In this document: positions 34,214 to 45,663 of the stretch, piece by piece
Layout: every line of letters begins with the position of its first letter
How positions within the stretch are numbered: the first letter of the stretch is position 1
NCBI GenBank assembly: GCA_011799875.1
Contig: CM022301.1
Coordinates: forward strand, 210,945,888 to 211,009,887
Direction of reading: 5' to 3'
DNA length: 64,000 nt
DNA from: Thinopyrum elongatum
Taxonomy: Eukaryota > Streptophyta > Magnoliopsida > Poales > Poaceae
Translations under genes and position numbers: made by a program
Notes under the pieces: generated by a model
Databases searched by the model: none
Told to the model about the DNA's origin: nothing
What the model saw: only the letters and a program-made list of their open reading frames with translations

Positions 34214-34990
34214 TGTTTCTCTCTTCATTTATTTTTGGCACTTGCATGCACACCCGATTGTTTATCTCCCTGATGCTTTAAGTATGTCTCGCACACATGC
34301 TATCTACCTATCCCATAGTATAGATATGTAACACACAAACTCCCTCTCTCTTTCTCTCTATCTCCCTCTCTAAATGTCACTGGCACCTCCCCCCCACCCT
34401 TCCCAGCATTGAAGGAGCAGGGTGACACCTCGATCTTGATATTAATCTATCTACTGGCTTCTCTCTCAAACACACACACACACTCGCTATTTGTGGCTTT
34501 GTGCCTAGCACACACAGACACTCTCGATACATCTTTCTCTCCCCCCCCCAACAAAGACAGGAGTAAGGTGACACACACACACACTCGCTAGTTGCGTCTC
34601 TGTGCCTCGCTCGCAAACTCTTGATACGAATTTCTCTCCTTAGGCCCCCTCGATATTTAGATTTCTCGGTGGTTCTTGATGGTGGGGTCGGAGTAGCGCG
34701 CGCACAGGTGTAGTTACGATGACGCCGAATTGCAACCTCGACGACGCTTTTTTGTTCGAAAACATGTGTGCGTTCTTGTGTGTGTAGCCAGCTTGCCCAG
34801 TGTGCCTTGTTTTTACACGCCAAATGTGATGGTTTTTGCCCGGTTTTCTATTAATTAACCAGGCAACCTTTTTCTTTATTACTACTGATGAATTTGAGAT
34901 CATTTGGGGTAGACATAAAATATATCACTTTAAACCAATTATCACAGTAACTATATAAAAAGACAGATATCTCTTGATTCCTCGAGAAAG
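34214..34990. other. CA/CT-rich region, no gene seen
   Basis: Contains the repeated motif described for the microsatellite and then unassigned sequence. Open frames here arise from low complexity. Confidence 0.3.
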
Positions 34991-34992
34991 AA

Positions 34993-35060
34993 CATTTGGT
35001 CGACTGGTTAGCACCCGATGCTCACAACACGATGACCCGAGTTTGAATTCTGTCGCAATC
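34993..35060 (+). repeat. Possible tRNA-derived SINE head
   Basis: The sequence tggtcgactggttagcaccc resembles a tRNA A box, and gacccgagtttgaattctg, about 30 bp later, resembles a B box (GGTTCGAATCC). The spacing fits a pol III internal promoter. The 3' end and TSD were not resolved, so this is tentative. Confidence 0.35.
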
Positions 35061-35815
35061 TTCAGTTTTTACATTTTTTATATATACTTCTTTCTCTACT
35101 CTACTGACAATGGAACCCACAGAGTACTTAGAATACAAGATTAAGGATTGATTTGTTTCATTTTTAACTTTTTGTACGAATCTGTACCCACCCTGTAAGT
35201 CATGTACTGTACATGCAATTAACTTTTTATTTTTGAGAATCATACATGCAATTAACTCAAATGGATTTGATGTGAATATTATTTCTAGCATAAGAGCATC
35301 TCCAACGGCAACCGGCAAATTTCCGCCCGCTTCCATCCGCGGACAAGGATGTCGGACAATGACATCCAACGCCAGCGGCATACATTTTGACAACAACTGG
35401 AACCAACCAGACAAAATTCATGCAAACACGACCGGATTTCATATATACATGACATTTTTCATATAAAAATGTCAGATTTTCATATAAACATGACGGATTT
35501 CATTACATTTACATCATGTAAGCGGTGCTATTCCGGCTCTGGAGGTATAACTAATACCTACTCTAAATGGTGACCCGCAGATCCCTCATGTCCGGCAGAC
35601 ACTTGCATGGTTGACAAAGGTCCTCGAAAGAGAAGAACCGGGCAAGACACCACCTGCGTGTGCAGTCGTCGTCTCGGTGGTGGCCTTCATGGGACCTGAA
35701 TGGCGGCGGCCTCCCATGTTCTACTTCACCTCAATGATGGCGGCGGACAGGGAGGCGCTGGCCACCGACTCATCGCTCTCCGCGCACCCGGCTTCTGTCT
35801 CTGCATGCATGGCGT
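35061..35815. other. Unassigned repeat-like sequence
   Basis: At 35294 the phrase agagcatctccaacggcaacc, common at the ends of Triticeae DNA transposons, is followed by atccgcggacaaggatg. Three copies of a catataaacatgacggattt-like motif lie in 35435-35500. 35600-35815 is GC-rich with no recognised product. A decayed DNA transposon or pseudogene is possible. Confidence 0.3.
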
Positions 35816-35879
35816 TTTCTATAGTTGGCAATATAAACATTCTCGTTGCAATTTACCATGCAAAACATATGGATTTCTT

Positions 35880-36519
35880 TCAAATTAGTTTCAGCACGGT
35901 CTGTGAATATGAATGCTTCAAACCAACCATTTTTATGTGACAATTCTTCACACCCCAAAATAAACAAATTTCATTATAAAGTTCAAGGGTGATCAAGTTA
36001 TTGCAATATTTGGACACGATTCGATCATGAAAAAGCATGCATTGGAAATTTAGGTGGCCAACTTTATTGCAAAGTTCGCAAGTAATAGGATAAAGATACA
36101 TAATTTTGTAGCAAATTTATCTATCACTCTGAGCAAAAAATTGGTTCTATCATGTTTATCGTTCTTACAAAATCTACCATCCCTATAAGGCATGTCTTCA
36201 CAAAGTCTTTCCACTCCACAAAAATTGACATGCTTATAAGAAACATTTTTGTCATGACTAGTGCAATCAACATTAGCATTTTGGATATTCATAGAATTCA
36301 TACTAAAACATTGCAATCATGCTTTTCATTCAAAGATTTTATGCCAAACATTTTATTGAATTCTTCTTCTATCAATTGAGCACAATTTTCCGATCCATCA
36401 TTTTCAAGAAAGACATGATAAAGATGAATAATATGAGGCAACCTCAATTCCATTTTTTGTAGTTTTCTTTTATAAACCAAACTAGTGATAAAACAAGAAA
36501 CTAAAAGATTCAATTGCAA
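35880..36519 (-). pseudogene. Zinc-knuckle ORF of the truncated left Gypsy unit
   Basis: This is the homologue of the intact-looking ORF at 52024-52533. Here it is broken into three pieces: 36298-36519, 36050-36316 and 35880-36101. The zinc-knuckle part C-E-L-C-N-K-V-G-H-L-N-F-Q-C is still readable in the last piece. Confidence 0.7.
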
Positions 36520-36577
36520 GATCTAAAGATATACCTTCAAGCACTCATCTCCCTGGCAACGGCCTTAGAAAAGAGCT

Positions 36578-37582
36578 CGATGTCCACTACACAACTTGTT
36601 CTTGTAGACTCGTGTTGGGCCTCCAACCGCAGAGTTTTGTAGGACAGTTGCAAATTTCCCTCAAGTGGATGACCTAAGGTTTATCAATCCGTGGGAGGCG
36701 TAGGATGAAGATGGTCTCTCTCAAACAACCCTGCAACCAAATAATAAAAAGTCTCTTGTGTCCCCAACACACCAAATACAATGGTAAATTGTATAGGTGC
36801 ACTAGTTCGGCCTGGAGATGGTGATACAAGTGTAGTAATGATAGTAGATATTGATTTTTGTAATAGTAACAATAAAATACAGTAAGGTAACGAGTAACAA
36901 AAGTGGGTATAAATGGTATTGCAATGCTTAGAAACAAGGCCTAGGGCTCATACTTTCGCTAGTGCAATCTCTCAACAATGCTAACATAGTTGGATCATAT
37001 AACCATCCCTTAACGTGTGATAAAATATCACTCCCAAGTTCCTATTAGCGGAGAACATAAGATAGAAATTGTTTGTAGGGTACGGCACCACCTCAAAGTT
37101 ATCATTTCCGATCGATCTATCGAGCTATTCCTATAAGTGTCACAAACAGCCCAAGAGTTCGTAAAAAAATAACACCATATGATACACATCAACCAACTAT
37201 AATGTCACCTAGATACTCCAATGTCACCAAGAGTATCCGTGAGTTGATTATATGACATGCATCAAACAATTTCAGATTCATAATACTCAATCCAACACAA
37301 AGGAGTTCAAAGAGTGCCCCAGATTTCTACGAAGAAACAAGGACGAAAACATGCATCGACCCCTATGCATAGATTACCCCAATGTCACCTCAGGAATCCG
37401 CGAGTTGAGTGCGAAAATATACATCAAGTGCTCTCAAATCCAACAAAGTATTCAATCCAATAAAAGTGAAATCTCAAAGGTAGAACTCAATTCATCACAA
37501 CAAGATAGAGAGGGGAAAACACCATATGATCCAACTATATTAACAAAGCTCGCGATACATCAAAATTGTGCCAAATCAAGAA

Positions 37583-37619
<37 letters not shown>

Positions 37620-38129
37620 AAACACATAGCTACTAGTACAAACCCTCAGCCCCGAGGGTGGACTACACCCTCCTCATGATGGTGGCCGCCAGGATGATGA
37701 AGATGGCCTCCGGTGATTTCTCCCTCCGGCGGGGTGCCGAAACAGGGTCCAAATTGGTTTTTTGTGGCTACAGAGGCTTGCAGCGGTGGACCTTCTCATC
37801 TAGGGTTATTTCTGGGGGTTTCTGTATTTATAGGATTTTTTGGCGTTGGTCTCACGCTAAGATGGGCTTCGATGGGCCCACTACCCACCAGCACATGCCG
37901 GAGGGTTTCTAGTGCCTCTTTTCTTCCAAAAAAATCGTCAAAAAATTTCGCTGCATTTGGAGAACTTTGATTTCTGGACAAAAAACAACACCACGGTAGT
38001 TCTGCTGAAAACAACGTCAGTCTATGTTAGTTTGATTTAAATCATATAAAATTGCACCCAAACCATATAAAATTGTTATAAACATGGCATCAATACTTCA
38101 TAAATTATAGATACGTTGGAGACGTATCA
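36578..38129 (-). repeat. Gypsy LTR (shared), 1552 bp
   Basis: The right end is GATACGTTGGAGACGTATCA. The left end, cgatgtccactac, is a mutated tgatgtctactac as in the partner LTR at 52659. A TATA-like tatttata lies at 37825-37832 (reads TATAAATA on the minus strand). A (GA)n run of about 15 units at 37590-37617 is shorter in the partner LTR. A PBS-like ccctggcaacggcctta at 36551-36567 adjoins it on the internal side. Confidence 0.85.
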
Positions 38130-38194
38130 GCATCCCCAACACTATTGCAGGATGCTGCTAACGTGACACTACGGTCAGAGACCCCTTGACGAAA

Positions 38195-38660
38195 CTATGT
38201 GCGATGCATTAATCGCAAACGATGATGTAAAAAACCGTCAAAAAGGATGCAAAACATTTGCAATGAAGGATACATCAAACATGGTTCAGATTTTAGTTGC
38301 GTGTGCGATGTGGGGCATACGGTTCAGTTCAATTAACTGTTTGCGATGTGGCAGAACAAAAGAAACGGGTAGCCAGATGAAGGCATGTGCGATATACGGC
38401 ATACAGTTCACTCGGATGAACTGTTTGTGATTAGGCAACACAAAAGAAACGGTCAGACAGATCAAGGTGTGTGCGATATACGGCATACGGTTCACTCGAA
38501 TGAACTGTTTTCGATTAGGCAACGCAACAGAAACGGTTCAGCCAGATCAAGGTGTGTGCAATGGAGGGCATATAGTTCATTCTGATAAACTGTTTGTCCT
38601 GAGCCAAGAGAACAGAAATGTTTTGCATAAACAAGATGTGTGTAATACGCGGCAAACATC
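38195..38660. repeat. CACTA left subterminal repeats, ~80 bp unit
   Basis: About five units have the pattern tgtgcgatatacggcatacggttcactcgaatgaactgttt...aaagaaacgg. Each unit contains an internal inverted gttca...tgaac motif. Confidence 0.8.
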
Positions 38661-38954
38661 CAATTACATAGGTGGCTAGTACACACATGACATTTCCACA
38701 CACCAAAGTAAACTATTACATGCATAATTAACTAGGATAAACGATCATCTGATCATCATCTACTTCTTGTGCTATCTCGATGTTCCTTCTATGCTAAGTT
38801 TCCATTAATTGATGGCGTTTTATGAACATGCCACCGTTTTCCGCCATTTCCTCACCGGTTTGCCGCCACCCAGCGATATTGCGCATAAACCTAGGCGACA
38901 CGCGACACACAAAGGCAAAAAGCGCAGCCTGTAGCACATCCACCTTTTCCAAGC

Positions 38955-39716
38955 ATGCCAACCCACCAAAGCGCCGCCTCTGCCATCAACCTCGTCGACG
39001 AGGAAAACGAGCAGGCGCCACGGCCCGTCGATGCCGAGGCACTCCCCGGCAATGCGATGGATGATGCCGTGATGCGCGTCATCGCCAGGGTTGAGCAGAC
39101 CCTTGGCGCATGGCGCTTTAGCGCCGCGCATCAAGATAGGCATGTCAGCGCCGAGAGGCTGCAACTCGCCGCACAACATGATCGATGGCGCACCACAGAG
39201 CAAGCTAGGCCCGTCCGCGCTGATAGGCTGCTGCTCGCCGCACGGCGAGACCATTGGAGCATCGCAGAGCGAGAGGGGCAGCGCGCCGCACAGCAAGAGC
39301 GGATCCATTGGCGCTTGCCTACCGTCGACAGGGCATCGCGGATGGGTACACGTCCCGTTAGTACCCCCATTCCTCGCCAGGAGTGGGCAGAGGCCCTCTG
39401 TGCTGTACTTGCACCAGAGGCCGGCTGCGCCGTACTTGCATCGGACGCCCACCGCGCCGTTCGCATGGGTCACGCCGTTCGCCTTGTTCGCGGCCCGCTC
39501 GATGCCAACGCGCTGGTCGCTAGGCTCGACCGCCTCCTTGGCCCAGGTGTTCACCTGGGCGCAGTAGAGGAACATGGCCATCGCATCCTCGAGCTGGTGA
39601 TCTCCGATGAAATAGCCAACTTGGAGCTCGAGATCGCGCTCCAGATGTACCGCGAGCGTTTCGACCGCTTGGACGAACGCCTGCACGAGTTCAGGCACAG
39701 CCAAGAGCTACCGTAG
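38955..39716 (+). CDS. Unrecognised 253-residue protein in the CACTA
   Basis: The single uninterrupted frame starts ATG 38955 and stops TAG 39714-39716. The product is rich in Ala, Arg and Glu. It begins M-P-T-H-Q-S-A-A-S-A-I-N-L-V-D-E-E-N and contains several H-x-x-R-x-x-A/T-E-Q-like repeats (residues ~55-105). It ends with an acidic/basic helix likely to form a coiled coil (E-I-A-L-Q-M-Y-R-E-R-F-D-R-L-D-E-R-L). I recognise no domain. The block of repeated A-A-R/Q-H-D-x-W units suggests internal duplication. It is GC-rich compared with its AT-rich surroundings, which would fit a captured gene fragment. Expression is unknown. Confidence 0.5.
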   Translation: MPTHQSAASAINLVDEENEQAPRPVDAEALPGNAMDDAVMRVIARVEQTLGAWRFSAAHQDRHVSAERLQLAAQHDRWRTTEQARPVRADRLLLAARRDHWSIAEREGQRAAQQERIHWRLPTVDRASRMGTRPVSTPIPRQEWAEALCAVLAPEAGCAVLASDAHRAVRMGHAVRLVRGPLDANALVARLDRLLGPGVHLGAVEEHGHRILELVISDEIANLELEIALQMYRERFDRLDERLHEFRHSQELP

Positions 39717-39731
39717 GCAAGGCTGCTGGTC

Positions 39732-40080
39732 ATGGTCTCATGGACGCGTTTTATTTTGTTGAGTCATTTCGACGTGGATCGCTATGTATTCATAGCAATC
39801 ATAATATTGCTCTGTTTATTGCTCTGTTTCAATGTGTGTACTCTGTTTTCCGTTCTTATATGTTCTGTTTCAATGTGTGTATATATGCTTTCCATTCTGT
39901 ATATGTGGATGATAATAGCTAGATAGAAATTAGTATAAAAAATAGATAGAAAATGGAATTCATAATATATATATTAATTGTTCATTAGTTCATCACAGAA
40001 TATATAAAATCATCACATATACGTGATGATACTTAACTACTAGGTACAATGCATAAAATTGAAAACGAACAATACTAAAA
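39732..40080. other. AT-rich spacer between CACTA ORFs
   Basis: Contains a short duplication (ctctgtttcaatgtgtgta / ttctgtttcaatgtgtgta at 39821 and 39862). It lies between the stop codons of the convergent ORFs at 38955 and 40081, so it would hold both 3' untranslated regions. No gene is seen. Confidence 0.4.
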
Positions 40081-40692
40081 CTAATAATCCCTCCTAGGGG
40101 TAGTATTCCGGCAGCCCCTCGCCAGCAGCTCCCTGGTGCGTGGCGTCTTCCCAGCGCGGAGGCAGTACTCCGCCTCCTCCGCCTCACAGCGCTTGACGTA
40201 CTGATCTGCCTCTTGCTGGCGGACGAGCATGAACGATCTTGCCATTTCGTTGGGCGCCCACCGGAGCTCCTCATCGGTGGCACGCTGGAGCTTATCGCCC
40301 CACCTCCATGCAGCGATGAGGTGCCTAGCGCCTTTGACCTTCCTCGCGAAGTACCCATCTTCGTACACCTCCTCCGTGCGACGATGCGCCCGCCCCCAAA
40401 GCTCCACCTCCTCCTTTTTCCAGGCGGCATCACGGGCTTCACGGGACGCCTGGTACCTGGCTTCCTACTCCACCATCTCCTTCTTGAATGCCACTTGCCT
40501 GACTTTCTCAGCCGGCGGCAGCGACTTCCACAAACAAAGATTGTACTGGCCCTAAAACCACTCCAAAGTTGGAGGGTCCGGCGCAACCTCGTCTGGCAGC
40601 GTGTAGGGGTCCTCCTCGTCGCTGCTCTTCGACTGAGCATCCTCGGGGGGTGGCAACTCCTCGTCGGCGCGTGGGCAGATCGGCGGCGCCAT
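40081..40692 (-). pseudogene. Unrecognised charged protein with two in-frame TAG codons
   Basis: From ATG 40690-40692 to TAG 40081-40083 the frame is 203 codons. It is broken only by TAG at 40552-40554 and TAG at 40465-40467. The N-terminus is acidic and proline-rich (E-E-L-P-P-P-E-D-A-Q). The middle and C-terminal parts are strongly charged (K-K-E-E-V-E-L-W, R-R-T-E-E-V) and end in R-N-T-T-P-R-R-D-Y. No domain is recognised. The 33 bp (GA)n run just upstream (40705-40735) lies in the putative 5' leader. A recently disabled gene carried by the CACTA is the likeliest reading. Confidence 0.5.
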
Positions 40693-40698
40693 GGCAGA

Positions 40699-40703
<5 letters not shown>

Positions 40704-40735
<32 letters not shown>
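40704..40735. repeat. (GA)n microsatellite
   Basis: About 16 uninterrupted ga units, 12-44 bp upstream of the ATG of the minus-strand ORF. Confidence 0.9.
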
Positions 40736-40736
<1 letters not shown>

Positions 40737-41051
40737 CAAGCGAGGGGAGGCTGTAGATGAGAATGCAGGCGGGACGACGTGAGCAAGGTAGTATTTATTG
40801 GCGGCCGGAATCTAGATCGACGGGAACAGTACACATGCCGGTCGCCGGAATTTACGAGTACTGTAGTTTGAATTACACACGATTCCCGCAGCAAAATCCG
40901 TGTGTGAACTTAATAGCTGATGGTTTCCATTACAGAACCGTGTCAGATTAATAACCCGCGTAGAGTGCCAATCGTGTGGGGCCCTGTTGTCTTGCCAGAT
41001 CTTTACATTTTCTTTTTTGAACACCAGATATTTACATCGTCTGATGATTTT

Positions 41052-44000
41052 TTTAACTCGCACACAAGTACACAAAAATATGATTTTTCAAACCGTTATG
41101 GTTAGCCGTTGCATGTAGATGTAGTTCAAATTTGAATTACGGTCATTAAATGGCTAGAAAATCACTTAAATGTCTTTAAAAGGTCAAATGACCCCTAGAA
41201 TTTTCCAAATTTTCACATGATAGTTGTATTAGTGCACGTTAAATGTAGAAAAAAATTGAAGGCCATAAGAGGAAGCTATCTCATGTTCGTCATCAAACAT
41301 ACATTGTTCCCTCTCGGAAACACGAGCCTTCTAGTGAGTTGCTACGGTTTGTGAGGGGTGTGTGTCCAAACTTTCTTCAAACAGGCCAATTTTTTTACCA
41401 CATCATCTTGGTGGCATGACATTACATCAAGCAAGGTTTCATGTTTTTTTGATCATTTTTTAATTTTCTGGAATTAAAATGCCATGGCACTCCATGCATG
41501 TGTCCATGCCATGACACCAATATGTTTGAAAATTCCTTCTAATTTACTGCACATGGAATTAACACACACACAAGTACACAAATATGATTTTTCAAACCAT
41601 TATGGTTAGCTGTTGCATGTAGACTTAGTTCAAATTTGAATTACGGTCATTAAATGGCTAGAAAATCACTTAAATGTCTTCAAAAGGTCAAATGACCCCT
41701 AGAATTTTCCAAATTTTCACATGACAGTTTATTAGTGCACGTTAAATGTAGCAAAAAATTGAAGGCCATAAGAGGAAGCTATCTCATGTTCGTCATCAAA
41801 CATACATTGTTCCCTCTCAGAAACACGAGCCTTCTAGTGAGTTGCTACGGTTTGTGAGGGGTGTGTGTCCAAACTTTCGTCAAATAGGCCAACTTTTTTT
41901 ACCACATCATCTTGGTGGCATGACATTATCATTTTTTAATTTTTTGGAATTAAAATGCCATGGCACTCCATGCATGTGTCCATGCCGTGACACCAATATG
42001 TTTGAAAATTCCTTCTAATTTACTGCACTTGGAATTAACTCACACACAAGTACACAAATATGATTTTTCAAACCGTTATGGTTAGCTGTTGCATGTAGAT
42101 GTAGTTCAAATTTGAATTACGGTCATTAAATGGCTAGAAAATCACTTAAATGTCTTTAAAAGGTCAAATGACCCCTAGAATTTTCCAAATTTTCACATGA
42201 CAGTTGTATTAGTGCATGTTAAATGTAGAAAAAATTTGAAGGCCATAAGAGGAAGCTATCTCATGTTCGTCATCAAACATACATTGTACCCTCTTGAAAA
42301 CACGAGCCTTCTAGTGAGTTGCTATGATTTGTGAGGGGTGTGTGTCCAAACTTTCGTCAAACAAGCCAAAATTTTTACCACATCATCTTGGTGGCATGAC
42401 ATTACATCAAGCAAGGTTTCATGCTTTTCGGATCATTTTTTAATTTTTTGGAATTAAAATACCATGGCACTACAAGCATGTGTCCATGCCGTGACACCAA
42501 TATATTTGTAAATTCCTTCTAATTTACTGCACATGGAATTAACTCACACACAAGTACACAAATATGATTTTTCAAACCGTTATGCTTAGTTGTTGCATGT
42601 AGATGTAGTTCAAATTTGAATTACGGTCATTAAATGGCTAGAAAATCACTTAAATGTCTTTAAAAGGTCAAATGACCCCTAGAATTTTCCAAATTTTCAC
42701 ATGACAGTTGTATTAGTGCACGTTAAATGTAGAAAAAAATTGAAGGCCGTAAGAGGAAGCTATCTCCCATTCGTCATCAAACATGCATTGTTCCCTCTCG
42801 GAACCACGAGCCTTCTAGTGAGTTGCTCCTGTTTGTGAGGGGGGTGTGTCCAAACTTTCGTCAAACAGGCCAATTTTTTTACCACATCATCTTGGTGGAA
42901 TGACATTACATCAAGCAAGGTTCATGTTTTTCTGATCTTTTTTTAATTTTTTGGAATTAAAATGCCATGGCACTCCATGCATGTGTGCCGTGAGACCAAT
43001 ATGTTTGAAAATTCCTTCTAATTTCCAGCACATGGAATTAACTCACACACAAGTGCACAAATATGATTTTTCAAACCATTATAGTTAGCTGTTGCATGTA
43101 GATGTAGTTCAAATTTGAATTACGGTCATTAAATGGCTTGAAAATCACTTAAATATCTTTAAAAGGCCAAATGACCCCTGAAATTTTCCAAATTTTCACA
43201 TGACAGTTGTATTAGTGCACGTTAAATGTAGAAAAAAAATTGAAGGCCGTAAGAGGAAGCTATCTCCCGTTCGTCATCAAACATGCATTGTTCCCTCTCG
43301 GAACCACGGGCATTCTAGTGATTTGCTCCGGTTTGTGAGGGTTGTGTGTCCAAACTTTTGTCAAACATGCCAATTTTTTTTACCACATCATCTTGGTGGC
43401 ATGACATTACATCAAGCAAGGTTTCATGCGTTTCTGATCTTTTTTTATTTTTTTGGAATTTAAATGCCATGGCACTCCATGCATGTGTCCAGGGCGTGAG
43501 ACGAATATGTTTGAAATTTCCTTCCAATTTACTACACATGGACTTAACTCACACACAAGTACACAAATATGATTTTACAAACCGTTATGGTTAGCCGTTG
43601 GATGTAGATCTAGTCCAAATTTGGAGTACGATCATTAAATGGCTAGAAAATCACTTAAATGTCTTAAAAATGTCAAATGACCCCTGAAATTTTCCAAATT
43701 TTGACACGACAGTTGTATTTGTGCACGTTAATTATAGAAAAAAAAATTAAGCCCGTAAGAGGAAGTTATCGCCCATTCGTCATCAAACATGCATTGTTCC
43801 CTCTTGGAACCACGAGCCTTCTAGTGAGTTGCTTCGGTTTGTGAGGGGTGTGTGTCCAAACTTTCGTCAAACATGCCAAAAATTTTACCACATCATCTTG
43901 GTGGCATGACATTACATCAAGCAAGGTTTCATGTGTTTCTGATCTTTTTTTAATTTTTTGGAATTTAAATGCCATGGCACTCCATGCTTAATTGTGTCAT

Positions 44001-44227
44001 AGCCGCGAGACCAATATGTTTGAAAATTCTTTCCAATTTACTGCACAGGGAATTAACACGCACACAAGTACACAAAATATGACTTTTCAAACCTTTATGG
44101 TTAGCTGTTGCATGTACATGTAGTTCAAATTTGAATTACGGTCATTAAATGGCTAGAAAATCACTTAAATGTCTTAAAAGGTTAAATGACCCCTGAAATT
44201 TTCCAAAATTTGATGACAGTTGTATTA
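41052..44227. repeat. Tandem array of a ~500 bp unit, 6.3 copies, inside the CACTA
   Basis: The phrase tatgatttttcaaaccgttatggttag and its flanks recur with starts at about 41053, 41559, 42035, 42539, 43038, 43545 and 44053. Spacing is 476-508 bp and the last unit is partial (~170 bp). The units share long conserved stretches (tagttcaaatttgaattacggtcattaaatggc; catcttggtggcatgacatta). Later units are more diverged than the first four. No coding function is apparent, and open frames in the array repeat from unit to unit. Confidence 0.95.
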
Positions 44228-44474
44228 GTACTACAAATTTTCTCGTACATTTAAAACACCATCCGTTGCCACTTTACTACAAATTCGTCTTTCACAGCAA
44301 ATAAAAAATATCAACAACATCACAAACAGTTTTTTCTAGGAACCGTTTGCGATGAAAATTCCTGGGTCTATTTAAGTTTTCCTCCTTAAGCTTCGCTGGC
44401 TCGTCTGCTCCAGTGCCGGCAACCCCCGAATCGATGAATCCCGATCCCCATTCCCGCAACCCCTTCTTGCAAAG

Positions 44475-45144
44475 ATGACGCCGTGGAAACGCTTCGTGAA
44501 GGCCCGTACGGTGGCCGCGTCCTCCCCGAGCGCCGCCGCCCGTGCCGAGAGCGCGGCCGCCTACGCCGAGAGTGTCGCCGCATCCGCATTGAGCGCGGCC
44601 GCATCCACCAACAGGGCATCTACGGCAGCCGACAGGGCAGCTGCAGCAGCCATCTGGTGCGACGACGGCTGCAAACGCCGAGAGCGCTCGAGCTACCGTC
44701 CGTGCCGCCGATGTCGCCCTAGCTCGGGTCGAGGCCATCCATGCGAAGATCGAGGACGCACATGCCAAGATATTCCAGGCCACCTCGGAATCCAGCATGC
44801 AACCCACGTCCGAAAACACGGTGGTGGCCATGGAGTACCTGCTTCCTCATGAGATCGCCGAGCGGGAGCTGGAGATGCAGGAGGCGGCGGAGATCGAGGA
44901 GCGACGGGAGGAGGAGTTGCGTGTGGCCAAGGTCGAGGTAGAGAAGAGTCTGTCCATCGAGGAATCGGCGGTGGAGTACCAACGCGAGCTCTGGCGCAGC
45001 CACTACTATGAGTACTACAACCTTGAGGGCAACGCCGAGGACGAGGACACGGTCGACTTCAGCAGGGGGGACACGGAGTCCACCAACGGCGGCATGTCGC
45101 CAGGACAAGTCATCGATGTCTCATCTCACACTGGCGATGCATAG
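44475..45144 (+). pseudogene. Ala/Glu-rich coiled-coil protein, one frameshift
   Basis: The ATG at 44475 opens an alanine-rich frame (M-T-P-W-K-R-F-V-K-A-R, then repeated A-A-x-A-E-S). Around 44650-44665 the coding character moves to another frame (A-A-N-A-E-S-A-R-A-T, E-A-I-H-A-K-I-E-D-A-H). That frame continues to TAG at 45142-45144 with a strong heptad-like helix (E-I-A-E-R-E-L-E-M-Q-E-A-A-E-I-E-E-R-R-E) and an acidic tail. A single 1 or 2 nt indel explains the break. No family is recognised. It may be a captured gene, and it is collinear with the GRF-like gene 520 bp downstream. Confidence 0.55.
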
Positions 45145-45663
45145 GTCGGCGCGGCGGCGGATTTGTTAAAATTATGCGTACTTAGCCTTTGTTTTTAATG
45201 TTGGTCTTTTGTTAGAGCAATGTTTAGGTCAACTGGCTCTGTTTAATTACTAAAATTGCTCGATTCAGTAAGTGTGGTCTATGTGCTGTACGCTCTTTTG
45301 TGTGCCCAAATTAGCAAGCGATGTTAAATTATGCAATGACGTGGATGAGGACAGTACCCGGGGAAATTTCCACCAAAATTTGAATTATTAAACTCATCCC
45401 ATGCGCGTAAAGCAGAAGAATCGTTTGCGATGCACACAATCATTCAAAGTGAATGGTGTCCGGCGGCACCACGCGCAAAGTTTCCCTCTACATTTCGAAG
45501 TTTTTGGCCTACCGCTGAAATATCTACCCCCGCCCCCCTTCCCCACCCCCTTTTCTCCCCGACCACAAGTCACATTTCCCCTGTTTCTTTCTTCCTTCCT
45601 TCCTTCCTAAGCTATAGCTGCTTCCTCGCTCTCGCCGTCTCGCATCCTACCGCCGGGGTCGCC
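45145..45663 (+). promoter_or_regulatory. Likely upstream region of the GRF-like gene
   Basis: It has a pyrimidine-rich leader (cccccgccccccttccccaccccc, 45528-45553, then ttcttccttccttcc) just before the ATG at 45664, as in many plant 5' leaders. A gtttgcgatgcacacaatc motif at 45424 resembles the CACTA subterminal motif. No clear TATA box was fixed. Confidence 0.3.

Noticed and set aside
41040..44230. CRISPR-like or satellite centromere array
   Set aside because: A ~500 bp unit with few copies and no spacer pattern excludes CRISPR. The array is confined to one transposon, so a centromeric satellite is not supported.
44292..44831. 179-codon minus-strand frame
   Set aside because: Opposite strand of the Ala-rich pseudogene, with skewed composition typical of a GC-rich shadow.
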